Source: Candidatus Rokuibacteriota bacterium (GTDB lineage Bacteria; Methylomirabilota; Methylomirabilia; Rokubacteriales; CSP1-6). Taken from it: a DNA stretch of 64,000 nucleotides. Location of the stretch: positions 1 through 64,000 of the forward strand of contig QHSL01000081.1 of NCBI GenBank assembly GCA_003220435.1, given 5' to 3'. Position numbers and translations under genes: made by a program. The notes below the pieces were generated by a model. That model was not told where the DNA came from. It saw only the letters and a list, made by a program, of their open reading frames with translations, and ran no database searches. Below are positions 18,063 through 27,803 of the stretch, piece by piece; the stretch's first letter is position 1; each line of letters starts with the position of its first letter.

Positions 18063-19609
18063 GCCGCCGGCGCCTCGTCGTCACGGCGCTCGTCCTCCTC
18101 GCGCTCCTGGCGCCCGCGGTCGCGGTCGCCCAGGCGCCGCCCCTCGCGGCGACGCTCACGCTCGTGAACCCGCCGCCGGACGTCACATACAGCCCGACGA
18201 CGCCGATCAAGATCACGCTGGCGCTCACGAACGTCAGCGGGGCGCCGATCATCACGACCGCCGGATTCTCGTCGACCGAGTTCTGGCGCAACCTCTACTT
18301 CCAGCTCGACGGGGTCGGGACCATCACCGACGCCACCGCCTCGCAGGTGCACAGCTTCATCCCGTTCGGGACGTGCCACTACCGGAACAACGTGCTGCTG
18401 CCGGGAGCCGGGATCCAGGTGACCCCGGTCGAGGTACTGCCCGGGAACTACGGCGTCCAGTTCGTCTTCGACGACGTGCGGACCCACTTCGACCTCACGC
18501 GTCCCGGGCGCTACACCGCCAACGCGCGGATCACGTTCTTCGTCTACGACAGCGGCGCCATCATCACGGACTGCAACATCGAGTTCGGCGGCCAGTCGCT
18601 CCTGAGCATCGGCGCCAACGTCACGCCGGGCCGCCGGCAGTTCAGCATCGTCTCGAACAGCCTCGAGTTCGTGATTCCGCCGAGCGACACCACGCCGCCG
18701 ACGACGACCGTGCTGCAGTCGCCGGCGCCGAACGCGGCGGGCTGGAACAATCAGAACGTGACGCTGACCTTCACGGCCACCGACAACCCCAACGGCTCGG
18801 GCGTGAACCGTATCGAGGTGTCCCTCGCCGGCGCCCAGGCCGGCGCCCAGACGCTGCCGGGCACCGGCGGCGCGGTGACGGTCACGGCCCAGGGCACGAC
18901 CACCGTGACCTACGTTGCCGTCGACAACCTGGACAACATCGAGGATCCGCAATCGCTGACCGTCAAGATCGACAAGACGGCGCCGGTCGTGACACCGCCT
19001 GCGGCCATCAGTGTCGCCGCAACCGAGGCGGGCGGCGCTCGGGGCAGCGCCTCCCCGGCGCTCGCCGCGTTCCTGGCCGCAGGCTCGGCCACGGACAACC
19101 TCGATCCGGCGCCCGTGCGACTGTCAGCCCAAGTCGGCGGCGTCGACGTCACCAACAGCACCCTGTTCCCCATCGGGACCACCGCGGTGACCTTCCGCTT
19201 CCGGGACCAGGCCGGGAACATCGGGAGCGCGACCGCGAACGTCACCGTCGTCGCTGGACCCCCGGCGATCTCGGTCGCGATCGCCGGCAGCGGCGTCCGC
19301 TCGGGTCGCGTCCTCTTCTACGACCTCCTGTTCACGAACACCGGGACCAGTGTCGCGAAAGCCGTGTCGCTGCAGCAGATGACGTTCGCGACGCTTTCCG
19401 GCAGGGGCAACGTGTCGTACAACACGCAATATTCGCTGCCGCTGCCGGTCGCGCTTGGCGACGTCGCGGCCGGCGCCTCGATCACGCTCCGCGTGTATCT
19501 CACGGTGCCGGTGGCGGTCAGGACGTTCTCGATGACGGAGAGCGGGCAGTTCAAGAACTCGGCGGGAACGACGTTGTCCTATTCCAGCACACAGACGGTG
19601 ACCCCGTAA
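18059..19609 (+). CDS. Exported protein with Ig-like and HYR-type domains
   Basis: 516 residues; the GTG start at 18059 overlaps the TGA of the giant gene (GTGA), so translation is coupled. A signal peptide is visible (MSRRRLVVTALVLLALLAPA, cleavage near AVAQA). The N-terminal third (about 30-210) is a beta-rich domain I do not recognise. Then come a bacterial Ig-like section beginning DTTPPTTT (TFTATDNPNGSGVNRIEVS) and an HYR-like section ending FPIGTTAVTFRFRDQAGN, followed by a DUF11-like C-terminal domain. No enzyme motif is seen. Coupling to the giant metzincin protein suggests that the two work at the cell surface together, as partner or anchor; this is inference. Confidence 0.85.
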   Translation: MSRRRLVVTALVLLALLAPAVAVAQAPPLAATLTLVNPPPDVTYSPTTPIKITLALTNVSGAPIITTAGFSSTEFWRNLYFQLDGVGTITDATASQVHSFIPFGTCHYRNNVLLPGAGIQVTPVEVLPGNYGVQFVFDDVRTHFDLTRPGRYTANARITFFVYDSGAIITDCNIEFGGQSLLSIGANVTPGRRQFSIVSNSLEFVIPPSDTTPPTTTVLQSPAPNAAGWNNQNVTLTFTATDNPNGSGVNRIEVSLAGAQAGAQTLPGTGGAVTVTAQGTTTVTYVAVDNLDNIEDPQSLTVKIDKTAPVVTPPAAISVAATEAGGARGSASPALAAFLAAGSATDNLDPAPVRLSAQVGGVDVTNSTLFPIGTTAVTFRFRDQAGNIGSATANVTVVAGPPAISVAIAGSGVRSGRVLFYDLLFTNTGTSVAKAVSLQQMTFATLSGRGNVSYNTQYSLPLPVALGDVAAGASITLRVYLTVPVAVRTFSMTESGQFKNSAGTTLSYSSTQTVTP

Positions 19610-19622
19610 GAGGAGAGCCAAG

Positions 19623-20339
19623 ATGTTCAAGATTACGCGAGCGGTAGTCGTCCTGGTCACAACGGCGGCGCTGCCGCTGCTGGTCGCCGCCGAGGCGACC
19701 GCCGGCGGCGGCTTTTTCCCGAACTTGCCGGTGGGCTTCGTGTTCACGCCGAGCAGCACCTTCATCGCCACGATCGTGCTCGATCCCAACGGCCCGGTGT
19801 CGACGGCAGCCCCGGCGACACTCACCGGAACCTTCGGATCCATTACCATCACGCGTGTGGACACAGGCACGGCCGTCTCGGCGTTTCAGGTCCAGGCCGA
19901 TAGCAGCCTCGGCGAGCTGCGGTTCGGCTGCAACCTCAACAGCACGAATGCTCGGTTCGTCCAGGTCGCTCAGAACCAGCCTGGAATGCCCCTCGGCGGC
20001 CCCAGCACAGCCAGCAACTGGCTCGCCACGGACGTGACGCTCAAGCTGTTCAACCAGCTCGGCGTGGCGCTCGTCGATCAGACCAACACGGTTCGGCTGA
20101 TCCCCGGGATCGCGAGTGTCATACAGCAGAGCTGCGCGCCGTTCCCGAAGAAGTCGCAGGTCCTGGACGGTCTGCCGCTGAGCGAGCTCGTCGACAAGCA
20201 CATCACGCCGCTTCCGCCGACGTATCCCGATCTGACGATCCCGGGCAACCCGAGCCCGACGCAGCAATGGTTTCCCGGATTCCTGGTCCTCGAGGTGAGT
20301 CTGGGCTTCTGGGCGCTTCCCGGGACACCGCTTCCGTAG
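19623..20339 (+). CDS. Exported protein of unknown function
   Basis: 238 residues with a clear signal peptide (MFKITRAVVVLVTTAALPLL, then VAAEATAGGG) and the Shine-Dalgarno AGGAG six bases before ATG 19623. The mature part is beta-rich, with FGSITITRVDTGTAV and only two cysteines. I recognise no family or active site. It lies 13 bases after the preceding exported protein and 16 bases before ggt, so it is almost certainly in the same operon. An export role alongside the giant surface protein is likely, but the function is unknown. Confidence 0.8.
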   Translation: MFKITRAVVVLVTTAALPLLVAAEATAGGGFFPNLPVGFVFTPSSTFIATIVLDPNGPVSTAAPATLTGTFGSITITRVDTGTAVSAFQVQADSSLGELRFGCNLNSTNARFVQVAQNQPGMPLGGPSTASNWLATDVTLKLFNQLGVALVDQTNTVRLIPGIASVIQQSCAPFPKKSQVLDGLPLSELVDKHITPLPPTYPDLTIPGNPSPTQQWFPGFLVLEVSLGFWALPGTPLP

Positions 20340-20355
20340 ACAGTAGCCCGGCCGT

Positions 20356-22200
20356 ATGACAAGCCGTCGCCACGGATGGCTCGCGGCGCTGCCGGCCCTG
20401 GTGCTCGCGCTGTGCGCCGGCCGCACGCTCGCCGTCGACGGGATCGTCGGGTCGACCACGTACCGGCCCGAGGTCTCGGCGCGCGTCGGGGTCGCGGCGG
20501 TCGGCCGTCACTTCGCCGGCGAAGCCGCGATGCGCACGTTCGCCCGCGGCGGCAACGCGATCGACGCCGGTGTCGCGGCGACGTTCGCCGCGGCTGTCAG
20601 CGAGATCTCCCACTTCGGTCTCGGCGGCGAGGTTCCCATCGCCATCTATCGCGCCGACCGCAAGGAAACGTCGATCATCAATGGCCAGGGCTGGGCGCCG
20701 GCCCCCTCGTCGGCCGATCTCTTCCGTCGCAGGCGCGGGATTCCCGCGAACGGGCCCAGCGCCGGCACGGTGCCTGCGGTGGTCGACGCGCTCTGCATCG
20801 CGCTCGCCGAGATGGGCACGCTCACTCTCGCCGACGTCCTCGGCCCGGCGATCGAGTTGACCGACGGCTTTCCCTGGTACGACTTCCTCACCCTGTACCT
20901 GCGGCCCGAGGTCGAGCGCATGGCGGCTTACCCGAGCGCGGCCCGAGTCTACATGCCGGGCGGAGCGATCCCGTCGGTCGGGAGCCTGTTCCGCCAACCC
21001 GATCTCGGTCGGACCCTGCGCGCCCTCGTCGACGCCGAGCAGAAGAACAAGCACCTCGGCCGACACACGGCCATCTACGCCGCACGAGATCGTTTCTACC
21101 GGGGTGACATCGGGCAACGGATCGCCGCGTCCGTGCAAGCGGCCGGCGGGCTCCTCAGCGAAGCCGACCTGGCCTCGTATCGAGGGCGGATCGAGCCGCC
21201 GACCCGCGGCCTCTTCAAGACGCGCCGCGGGACGTACGAGGTCCTCAAGACCAGCTTCTGGGGTCAGGGCCCAGCCCTGCTGCAAGCGCTCGCGATCCTC
21301 CAGGCCTTCGACCTCGAGCGCATGGGCCACAACTCCACCGAGTACATCCACACCGTCGCCGAGGCGCTGAAGCTCGCGCTCGCCGACCGCGACGAGTTCT
21401 ACGGCGATCCCGACTTCGCAAAGATCCCGGGCCTCGGCCTCCTGTCCGACGGCTACGCGGCGGAGCGGCGCAAGCTCATCGATCCCATGGTCGCGAACAA
21501 CCAGCCCCGTCCCGGCGACCCGTGGAAGTTTCAGCCGTCGTCGGGACAAGAGCGTCGTCCGCGTCTCGCCGCTCGCGGCCACGAGACGCAAGACGGGAGC
21601 CTGCCGAAGCCCCTCGACACCACGACGATCAACGTCGCCGATGCCCAGGGCAACTTGTTCTCGGCCTCGCCGTCCTCGGCCTGGTTCACCGGAGGCACGT
21701 TCATCGCCGGCGACACCGGCGTCCCGCTAGGCAACCGCATGCAGGCGTTCGTCCTCGACGACGACCATCCCAACGTGATTCGCGCCGGCAAGCGTCCCAG
21801 GACGACGCTGAGCCCGACGATCGTGCTACGCGACGGCCAGCCGTTCCTGGCCCTCAGCAGCCCCGGCGGCGACAGCCAGGAGCAGCAGGCCCTCCAGGTC
21901 ATCCTGAACATCGCGGTGTTCGGCATGCGCGCCCAGGAAGCCATCGAGGCGCCCCGGTTCAACACGTTCCACTACCGTGAGAGCTTCCGCGACCACCGCC
22001 TCGCGCTGGGCGTGCTCCAGCTCGAGAACCGTATCTCCCCGGGGGTGGCCGAGGCGCTCGCCCGCCTCGGTCATCGCATCGGCGTCGTCGGTCCTTTCAT
22101 GATGGACACGGGCACCGCGCTCGTCGGCGTGGACGCCGATCACCACACGCTCTTCGGCGCGGCCGACGTGCGGCGTCAACGGTTCGTGGTGGGCTGGTGA
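20356..22200 (+). CDS. ggt: Gamma-glutamyltransferase (N-terminal nucleophile hydrolase), exported
   Basis: 614 residues, signal peptide at 1-26. The family opening is present (ARGGNAIDAGVAATFA, then HFGLGGE). The autoprocessing site reads LDTTTINVADAQGN; Thr422 aligns with the catalytic threonine of E. coli GGT, and the SSPGG glycine motif lies further on. The enzyme cleaves the gamma-glutamyl bond of glutathione and related compounds in the periplasm or outside the cell after splitting into two chains. Odd point: the region before the nucleophile (RPRLAARGHETQDGSLPKP) is variable compared with common GGTs. It is the last gene of the surface-protein operon, 16 bases after the preceding stop. 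Confidence 0.92.
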   Translation: MTSRRHGWLAALPALVLALCAGRTLAVDGIVGSTTYRPEVSARVGVAAVGRHFAGEAAMRTFARGGNAIDAGVAATFAAAVSEISHFGLGGEVPIAIYRADRKETSIINGQGWAPAPSSADLFRRRRGIPANGPSAGTVPAVVDALCIALAEMGTLTLADVLGPAIELTDGFPWYDFLTLYLRPEVERMAAYPSAARVYMPGGAIPSVGSLFRQPDLGRTLRALVDAEQKNKHLGRHTAIYAARDRFYRGDIGQRIAASVQAAGGLLSEADLASYRGRIEPPTRGLFKTRRGTYEVLKTSFWGQGPALLQALAILQAFDLERMGHNSTEYIHTVAEALKLALADRDEFYGDPDFAKIPGLGLLSDGYAAERRKLIDPMVANNQPRPGDPWKFQPSSGQERRPRLAARGHETQDGSLPKPLDTTTINVADAQGNLFSASPSSAWFTGGTFIAGDTGVPLGNRMQAFVLDDDHPNVIRAGKRPRTTLSPTIVLRDGQPFLALSSPGGDSQEQQALQVILNIAVFGMRAQEAIEAPRFNTFHYRESFRDHRLALGVLQLENRISPGVAEALARLGHRIGVVGPFMMDTGTALVGVDADHHTLFGAADVRRQRFVVGW

Positions 22201-22211
22201 CGCGAGCTCGC

Positions 22212-22244
22212 TTCGACACACGAGCGTTTGTGTAGGGTGCCCTG
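22212..22244 (+). promoter_or_regulatory. Putative promoter of the RHS gene
   Basis: TAGGGT at 22233-22238 is embedded in TAGGGTGCCCTG, identical over 12 bases to the promoter core at 3906-3917. The best -35 is TTCGAC at 22212-22217 with a short 15-base spacer, so the -35 is weaker than in the giant-protein promoter. A leader of about 150 bases would follow. Confidence 0.5.
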
Positions 22245-22354
22245 AGCCCGTTGCACCCCGCACCGCGTCCCCGTCGTTAGTCCCGCGCGAACTGCGCTCT
22301 CTCCGCGCGGTTTCGTCTGGCCCGGATCTTGTACCCGCCATCGCGCACTGAGGC

Positions 22355-22377
22355 CGCCGCGCGTCTCGAGCGCGGCG
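22355..22377 (+). other. Hairpin in the RHS leader
   Basis: An 8-bp perfect GC stem (22355-22362 with 22370-22377) around a 7-base loop lies seven bases before the GGGAGG ribosome-binding site at 22383-22388. It could limit access to the start or merely reflect GC-rich sequence. Nothing else is recognisable in the 22245-22396 leader. Confidence 0.35.
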
Positions 22378-22396
22378 CGTCCGGGAGGACAATGCG

Positions 22397-25300
22397 ATGC
22401 GGACCCTCAAGCGTGCGTGTGTCGCTGGCGGAGTCGCGCTCCTTCTGTCGACGCCTACGTTCGCGTCGTCCGGCGTCTCGAATCAGCGCTCTGAGCTTCT
22501 CAGCGCCTCCGATTCTCTCAACGCCCAACCGCCGGGTGCGCCGACCCACACGTCTCGAGCGATTCCGGGAGATCTCGCGCGCCCGGCGAGACCTCAACGC
22601 CCCGCCGACCAGCGAGTGAACACGCTGAGCGGCTCGCTAGAGAGCTCCGGCACGCCTGGGACCTTCAGCGCCGACACCTTCCAGAATGACCTGTTCACCG
22701 GCGCGGCGACCGCCGAGATCCCCATCGTGGTTCCGGCTGGCACGGCCGGTGTCGCACCGAAGATCGCCCTCCGCTACAGCAGCAGCGCGGTCGACGAGCT
22801 CCCAGAGCGAGACCAGGCGCAGTCGGCCGGGCTCGGCTGGATCCTCGACGTCGGCGGCTTCATCCTGCGCGATCTGAAGAACTCCACCGCCACCACCGAC
22901 GACACGTTCAAGCTCGTGTTCGGGAGCGTGGTGTACGACCTGGTGCTGGTGGACGGCGCGCAGAACGTCTACCACACCAAGGACGACGTGTTCGTGAAGA
23001 TCCAATACGTCTCGTCGTCGGATTCCTGGGTGCTCACCACCAAGGACGGAACCCAGCACCGATTCGGCTACAACGCCGACAGCAAAGCCATCGCCCGAGG
23101 GCTCGACCTCACGACCGCGATTACCTATAAGTACCTCCTCGACCGGGCCGCGACGACGAGCGGCGTCGCCGTGCAGTACGCGTACTCCAAGCAGACCGCC
23201 ACCATCGCCTCGAATGGTCAGACATACGACCAGGCCGTCTATCCCGCCGCGGTCACCTGGGCCTATTCAGGGTCGTCGGCGATCGGTGCTATCCGTCAGG
23301 TGCGCTTCATCTGGGCGCCTCGCTCCGACTGGACCGATACCAGCGGGTCCACGGCCATGTCGTTCTTCGAACGCGACCGTATGGACAAGATCGAGGTCAG
23401 CGTCGGTGGGAGCTTGATTCGGCGATACGACCTGGCCTTCGACTACTCGATCGATCGTGATCCAAGCTACACGTGGGGTGGAGGCGCCAGCGGCGACCTC
23501 ACGCTGAGAAACGTCACCATCTACGGGGCGGACGGCGCCTCCACGCTGCCTCCGCTGACCTTCGCGTACACGGACGCTCGCTTGAACAGCGCGAGCAACG
23601 GCATCGGCGGCACGGTCACCTACCGCTACGAACGCGTGACGACGAGCCCCCTGTACTCGGCGATGTCCGGCAGCTACGACCCGGACGGGAACTTCAACTG
23701 CGGGGATCGCCGGCCCAGCACCACCATCATCGACCCCCCGTGTGAAGTTTCCCTCGTCGGACATATCTTCCCGGGCCCCGCCGCGGGAACCATCCCCCTG
23801 TACTCGGCGATGTCCGGCAGCTCCGATTCGGACGGGAACTTCAACTGCGGGGATCGCCGGCCCAGCACCACCATCATCGACCCGGCCTGTGGGGCTTCCC
23901 TCGTCGGACATCTCTTCCCGAGCCCGGGGCAGGGAACCGTTCCGCTGTACTCGGCGATGTTCGGCAGCTACGACCCGGACGGGAACTACAACTGTGGGGA
24001 TCGCCGGCCCAGCACCACCACCATCGACCCCTCCTGCGAGGCTTCCCTCGTCGGACATATCTACTCCGGAAAGGTCGACCGCTATCGTGTGACCGCGCGA
24101 AGCCTCGGCGATGGCCGCGGTGGAACGTCCACGGTGACCTTCAGCTACAGCGGGCTTGGGCTGAGCAGCGACGGCAAGGAGTTCCGGGGGCACTCGGCGG
24201 TGCGCGCGACCGATCCGCTCGGGCACTACACCGACACGTGGTTCAACCAGGATGATCTTCTCAAGGGGCGCGCCTACCATAGCCAGACGCGCCACCGCAA
24301 CGGGTCGCTCCTCGACGAGGTCACGAACACTTGGCTCACGAGCACTCCGTACCCGGGCGTCACGTTCGCCAGGTTCGCTCAGACCGACATGGCGACCTGT
24401 GACGATGCCGGCGCCGAGTGCAAGACCGCGCGTCAAAGCTTCGAATACGACGCCTATGGCAATCTCACCCGGAGCTATCAGTGGGGGGATGTTGCCGTCA
24501 GCGGCGACGAGCGCGATGAGTACATCGACTGGGCGGTGGACGCTGCGACCTGGTTGCATCTTCCCAAGCGCACCGCGCTCTACGACTCCACAGGCGCACT
24601 GCTGCGGGAGCGCTGGCTGTCCTACGACGGCCTCGGCTGGGGGGCGCTCGGAGCCCGGGGCCTCCTGACCCGCGAAGAGCGCCGGCGGGTCGGCGACATG
24701 GGGAGCATGGGCAATCCGGTGGCCACGTCGGGTTACGACGGCTACGGCAACCGCACCGCAATCACGGATCCCCGCGGCTGCACGGCGACGATCGCGTTCG
24801 AGAGCGGCAGCCACACCTATCCCGCGACCGTCACCACCTGTCTGGGGCACACGCTGACCTTCGCCTACGATGCCCGCTGGGGCCAGCGAACGGGCGAGAG
24901 CGACCCGAACAATCAGACGACCACCTACACCTACGATGTCTTCGGGCGATTGACCAAGGCCACCGGGCCGCTCGACACCGGCTCGCAGTATGGCTCGATG
25001 AGCCGCGTGTACGAGGACTTCGGGAATGCGTCCGCGCAGCGGATCGTGACCTATCGCACCACCGACCACGGCACGGCGAGTGCCATCTGGGATGATCGGT
25101 ACTTCGATGGACTGGGGCGCGTCTACCTCCGCCGATCTCAGGGCCCCGGGAGCCAGATCATCTCCCGGGAGGCCACCTTCGACTCGCGGGGACTGGTGGC
25201 GACGCAGACGGCTCCCCACTTCTCAACGGAAGGCGCCGCCGTCACGGTGTTCGCGTACGACGCCCGCGGCCGCCAGACGCAGACGAGATATCCCGATGGA

Positions 25301-27802
25301 ACAAGCGTCAACGCAGCGTACGCGCCAGGTCGCATCACCCTCACGGATCAACGCAACAATGTCACGCGCCGTTTCCAAGACATCCACGGACAGCTCATCC
25401 GAGTCGAGGAAGTCAACGGCGGCGAGACCTACTCGACACTCTATGCGTACGACGCGGCTGGCGCCCTCGTCCGCGTCACGAATCATCTCGGCCACGTCAC
25501 CACGCTGTCGTACGATCTCCTCGGTCGCAAGACCGTCACGAGCGACCCCAACACCGGGACCTCGACGTACGGTTACGAGCCCGGGGGCAACCTCCTCAGC
25601 CAGACCGACGCTCGGAATCAGACGGTGGCGTTCACCTACGACATGCAAGGACGGGTGCTGACCAAGACCTCTCCCCCGGACGCCCAGGTCACGTGGAGCT
25701 ACGACGACCCCGCGGTCGCGTATTCGCAGGGCCGCGTCACACGGATCGAGGATGCGGTGAGCGCCACGACGTTCACGTACGATCCCGTGGGCCGCGTGAC
25801 TCAGACACAACGGCTCCTCGATGGAACGACCTATACGATGTCCCGGAGCTACAACGCGTTAGGCCGGGTCGTCCGTCGGGTCTTTCCCGACGGCGATTCG
25901 GTGAACTATACGTACAACGAGGCGGGCTGGCTTGCGTCCGTCCCCCCTTACATCAGCGGGATCACCTACAACGCGCGCGGCCAGCAAACGCAGCAGCAGT
26001 ACGCCAACGGGGTGACCACAACCCTGACGTATGATCCAACCAACTTTCGCCCCCTCACTCGCTCGACCACAGGGCCGACCGGATCGCACCAGAACCTGAC
26101 CTACGGCCACGATCCAGCCGGCAACATCACCTGGGTCAGCGACGCCGTTTGGACCGCCAGCCGGAACTTCACCTATGACGCGCTGAACCGCCTGACCTCG
26201 GCGAACGGCACGTTCGGCGCCGGCCCGGATCCCACCACCGAGAACTACGACTACAATGCCATCGGCGACGTCGTCGAGAAGGCGGGCGTCCTTTACGCCT
26301 ACGGCGACCCGCTCCATCCGTCAGCCGTGACGAGCCGCAGCGACGGGCCGACCTATACCTACGACGCCAGCGGCAATATCCTCACGAGCGCTGGTCGTAC
26401 TCTCGCCTGGGACGCCGACAATCGGCTCACCGGCGTGACCCTGGGCAGCGGCACGACGACATTTGCCTATGACCCGGCCGGTGCTCGGGTCCGCAAGACG
26501 ACGTCGGCCGGCGTCACGCGCTATCCGTTCCCGGGTTACGAGGTCGATCCCTATGGCGTGACCACCAAGTACCTGGGGGGCGTCGCGAAGAAATCTACTG
26601 GAGTCGTGCTCTTCTACCATAACGATCACCTCGGCGGCGTGAACGTCGTTACCGACGCCTCGGGCGCCCGCGTGCAGCTCGAGGAGTACGACCCGTGGGG
26701 CCAGGAATCTCGCGCCGAGGGTACCGCCGACCCGACGCACCGCTTCACCGGCAAGGAGCTCGATCCAGAGACCGGCCTGTACTACTACGGAGGCCGCTAC
26801 TACGATGCTACCCTGGGCAGATTCGTCAGCGCGGATCCCTTCGTCCCCGCGCCGACCAATCCGCAGTCGCTCAACCGCTACGGCTACGTGATCAACAACC
26901 CCGCCAACCTCATCGACCCCTCGGGATTTTCCTTCCTGAGCAAACTCTTCAAGTCGATCCGGAAGTGGGCCCGCGGTCACGAGGTCATGTCGATCACGAT
27001 GGGTCTCAATCTCATGTCGATACCGCTGCCAGAAGCGCACGCGATCGGCATCACGATGCTGGCGGCAACCCCGAATGGAAGTCTCGCGCTCGCGTCCGGA
27101 ATCATCGCGGGAACCGCAGTCGCCACCTTCTATTGTGGCGGCTGTGGCGCCGCGGTCGGCGCTCTTGTCGGGGAACTCGTCGGCCTCTACTCCGCCAAGG
27201 CGAGTGGAGGCGACGTCTTGTCCGGCGTGGTGGTCGGTGGAGCCGCCGGGGCTGTGACCGGATACCTCGGCGGGTACATCGGCTCGCTGGACCCGGAAGG
27301 GGGCTTCTGGCTCAACGTGGGGAGCTGGGCCGTCAAGGGCGGCGGGCAAGGAATCGCGTCCGGGTACGCCGGGGGTCGCGGGAGCCTCCAATCGATCGCG
27401 ATCGGATCCGCGATCGGGTCGGCGACCGCCGTCGTGCTGAACTCTGCGTACTACGGCATGGTGGAGTACGACGCCACGTTCGAGCCGGGCGGGGCGGCGA
27501 AAGACAAGCTCACGAGCACGACGATGCCATGTCAAGGCTGCAACAACGTTGCATTCGCAGACCCTGTGGCAGGCTCATGCGATTTGTGCGAAGGGGCCCC
27601 CTTCTCGAGGGCGATGAATAGGATTCCGGGCATCAACGCGACTGCCGGATTTCACGATGCCCTGCTCGTTCGGCTGGAGCTGGGGGGCCTCTCCCAGCTG
27701 GGCGTCGCCGTGGCCAACTATCCAACAATCCTCCCCTCCGCGGCACTGTCCTACGGTGCCCTGACGCCCGGCGTGCCGGCGACAGCGATCATGGATCGGT
27801 AG
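22397..27802 (+). CDS. SpvB/RHS-repeat polymorphic-toxin-like secreted protein
   Basis: 1801 residues; ATG 22397 follows GGGAGG at good spacing and opens a signal peptide (MRTLKRACVAGGVALLLSTP). Order: SpvB-like N-terminal domain (FQNDLFTGAATAEIPIVVP, from about residue 95), a three-copy cysteine repeat (about 419-556), many YD/RHS repeats (YDARGRQTQTRYPDGT and similar), the RHS core (YDPWGQ, then RFTGKELDPETGLYYYGGRY and RFVSADPF; about 1430-1510, ending DPSG at 1507-1510) and a 291-residue variable C-terminus. That C-terminus is glycine- and alanine-rich and hydrophobic, contains CGGCG, CQGC and CDLC pairs, and has no nuclease or protease motif I know. RHS shells usually encase and deliver such C-termini as toxins. 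A lipoprotein gene follows one base after the stop. Confidence 0.9.
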   Translation: MRTLKRACVAGGVALLLSTPTFASSGVSNQRSELLSASDSLNAQPPGAPTHTSRAIPGDLARPARPQRPADQRVNTLSGSLESSGTPGTFSADTFQNDLFTGAATAEIPIVVPAGTAGVAPKIALRYSSSAVDELPERDQAQSAGLGWILDVGGFILRDLKNSTATTDDTFKLVFGSVVYDLVLVDGAQNVYHTKDDVFVKIQYVSSSDSWVLTTKDGTQHRFGYNADSKAIARGLDLTTAITYKYLLDRAATTSGVAVQYAYSKQTATIASNGQTYDQAVYPAAVTWAYSGSSAIGAIRQVRFIWAPRSDWTDTSGSTAMSFFERDRMDKIEVSVGGSLIRRYDLAFDYSIDRDPSYTWGGGASGDLTLRNVTIYGADGASTLPPLTFAYTDARLNSASNGIGGTVTYRYERVTTSPLYSAMSGSYDPDGNFNCGDRRPSTTIIDPPCEVSLVGHIFPGPAAGTIPLYSAMSGSSDSDGNFNCGDRRPSTTIIDPACGASLVGHLFPSPGQGTVPLYSAMFGSYDPDGNYNCGDRRPSTTTIDPSCEASLVGHIYSGKVDRYRVTARSLGDGRGGTSTVTFSYSGLGLSSDGKEFRGHSAVRATDPLGHYTDTWFNQDDLLKGRAYHSQTRHRNGSLLDEVTNTWLTSTPYPGVTFARFAQTDMATCDDAGAECKTARQSFEYDAYGNLTRSYQWGDVAVSGDERDEYIDWAVDAATWLHLPKRTALYDSTGALLRERWLSYDGLGWGALGARGLLTREERRRVGDMGSMGNPVATSGYDGYGNRTAITDPRGCTATIAFESGSHTYPATVTTCLGHTLTFAYDARWGQRTGESDPNNQTTTYTYDVFGRLTKATGPLDTGSQYGSMSRVYEDFGNASAQRIVTYRTTDHGTASAIWDDRYFDGLGRVYLRRSQGPGSQIISREATFDSRGLVATQTAPHFSTEGAAVTVFAYDARGRQTQTRYPDGTSVNAAYAPGRITLTDQRNNVTRRFQDIHGQLIRVEEVNGGETYSTLYAYDAAGALVRVTNHLGHVTTLSYDLLGRKTVTSDPNTGTSTYGYEPGGNLLSQTDARNQTVAFTYDMQGRVLTKTSPPDAQVTWSYDDPAVAYSQGRVTRIEDAVSATTFTYDPVGRVTQTQRLLDGTTYTMSRSYNALGRVVRRVFPDGDSVNYTYNEAGWLASVPPYISGITYNARGQQTQQQYANGVTTTLTYDPTNFRPLTRSTTGPTGSHQNLTYGHDPAGNITWVSDAVWTASRNFTYDALNRLTSANGTFGAGPDPTTENYDYNAIGDVVEKAGVLYAYGDPLHPSAVTSRSDGPTYTYDASGNILTSAGRTLAWDADNRLTGVTLGSGTTTFAYDPAGARVRKTTSAGVTRYPFPGYEVDPYGVTTKYLGGVAKKSTGVVLFYHNDHLGGVNVVTDASGARVQLEEYDPWGQESRAEGTADPTHRFTGKELDPETGLYYYGGRYYDATLGRFVSADPFVPAPTNPQSLNRYGYVINNPANLIDPSGFSFLSKLFKSIRKWARGHEVMSITMGLNLMSIPLPEAHAIGITMLAATPNGSLALASGIIAGTAVATFYCGGCGAAVGALVGELVGLYSAKASGGDVLSGVVVGGAAGAVTGYLGGYIGSLDPEGGFWLNVGSWAVKGGGQGIASGYAGGRGSLQSIAIGSAIGSATAVVLNSAYYGMVEYDATFEPGGAAKDKLTSTTMPCQGCNNVAFADPVAGSCDLCEGAPFSRAMNRIPGINATAGFHDALLVRLELGGLSQLGVAVANYPTILPSAALSYGALTPGVPATAIMDR
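23651..24064 (+). repeat. 147-bp coding tandem repeat, 2.8 copies, two cysteines per copy
   Basis: Copies begin at 23651, 23798 and 23945 with exactly 147 bases between starts; the third ends after GHIY. Each encodes LYSAM, then DxDGNxNCGDRRPSTT, IDPxC and SLVGH. The repeat interrupts the SpvB-type sequence between TYRYERVTTSP and GKVDRYRVTARS. The identical period and high base identity indicate recent amplification. Confidence 0.92.
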
Positions 27803-27803
27803 C

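Noticed and set aside
23651-24064. Regular repeats considered as a CRISPR array
   Set aside because: The 147-base units are in frame, encode conserved protein and have no distinct repeat and spacer parts.
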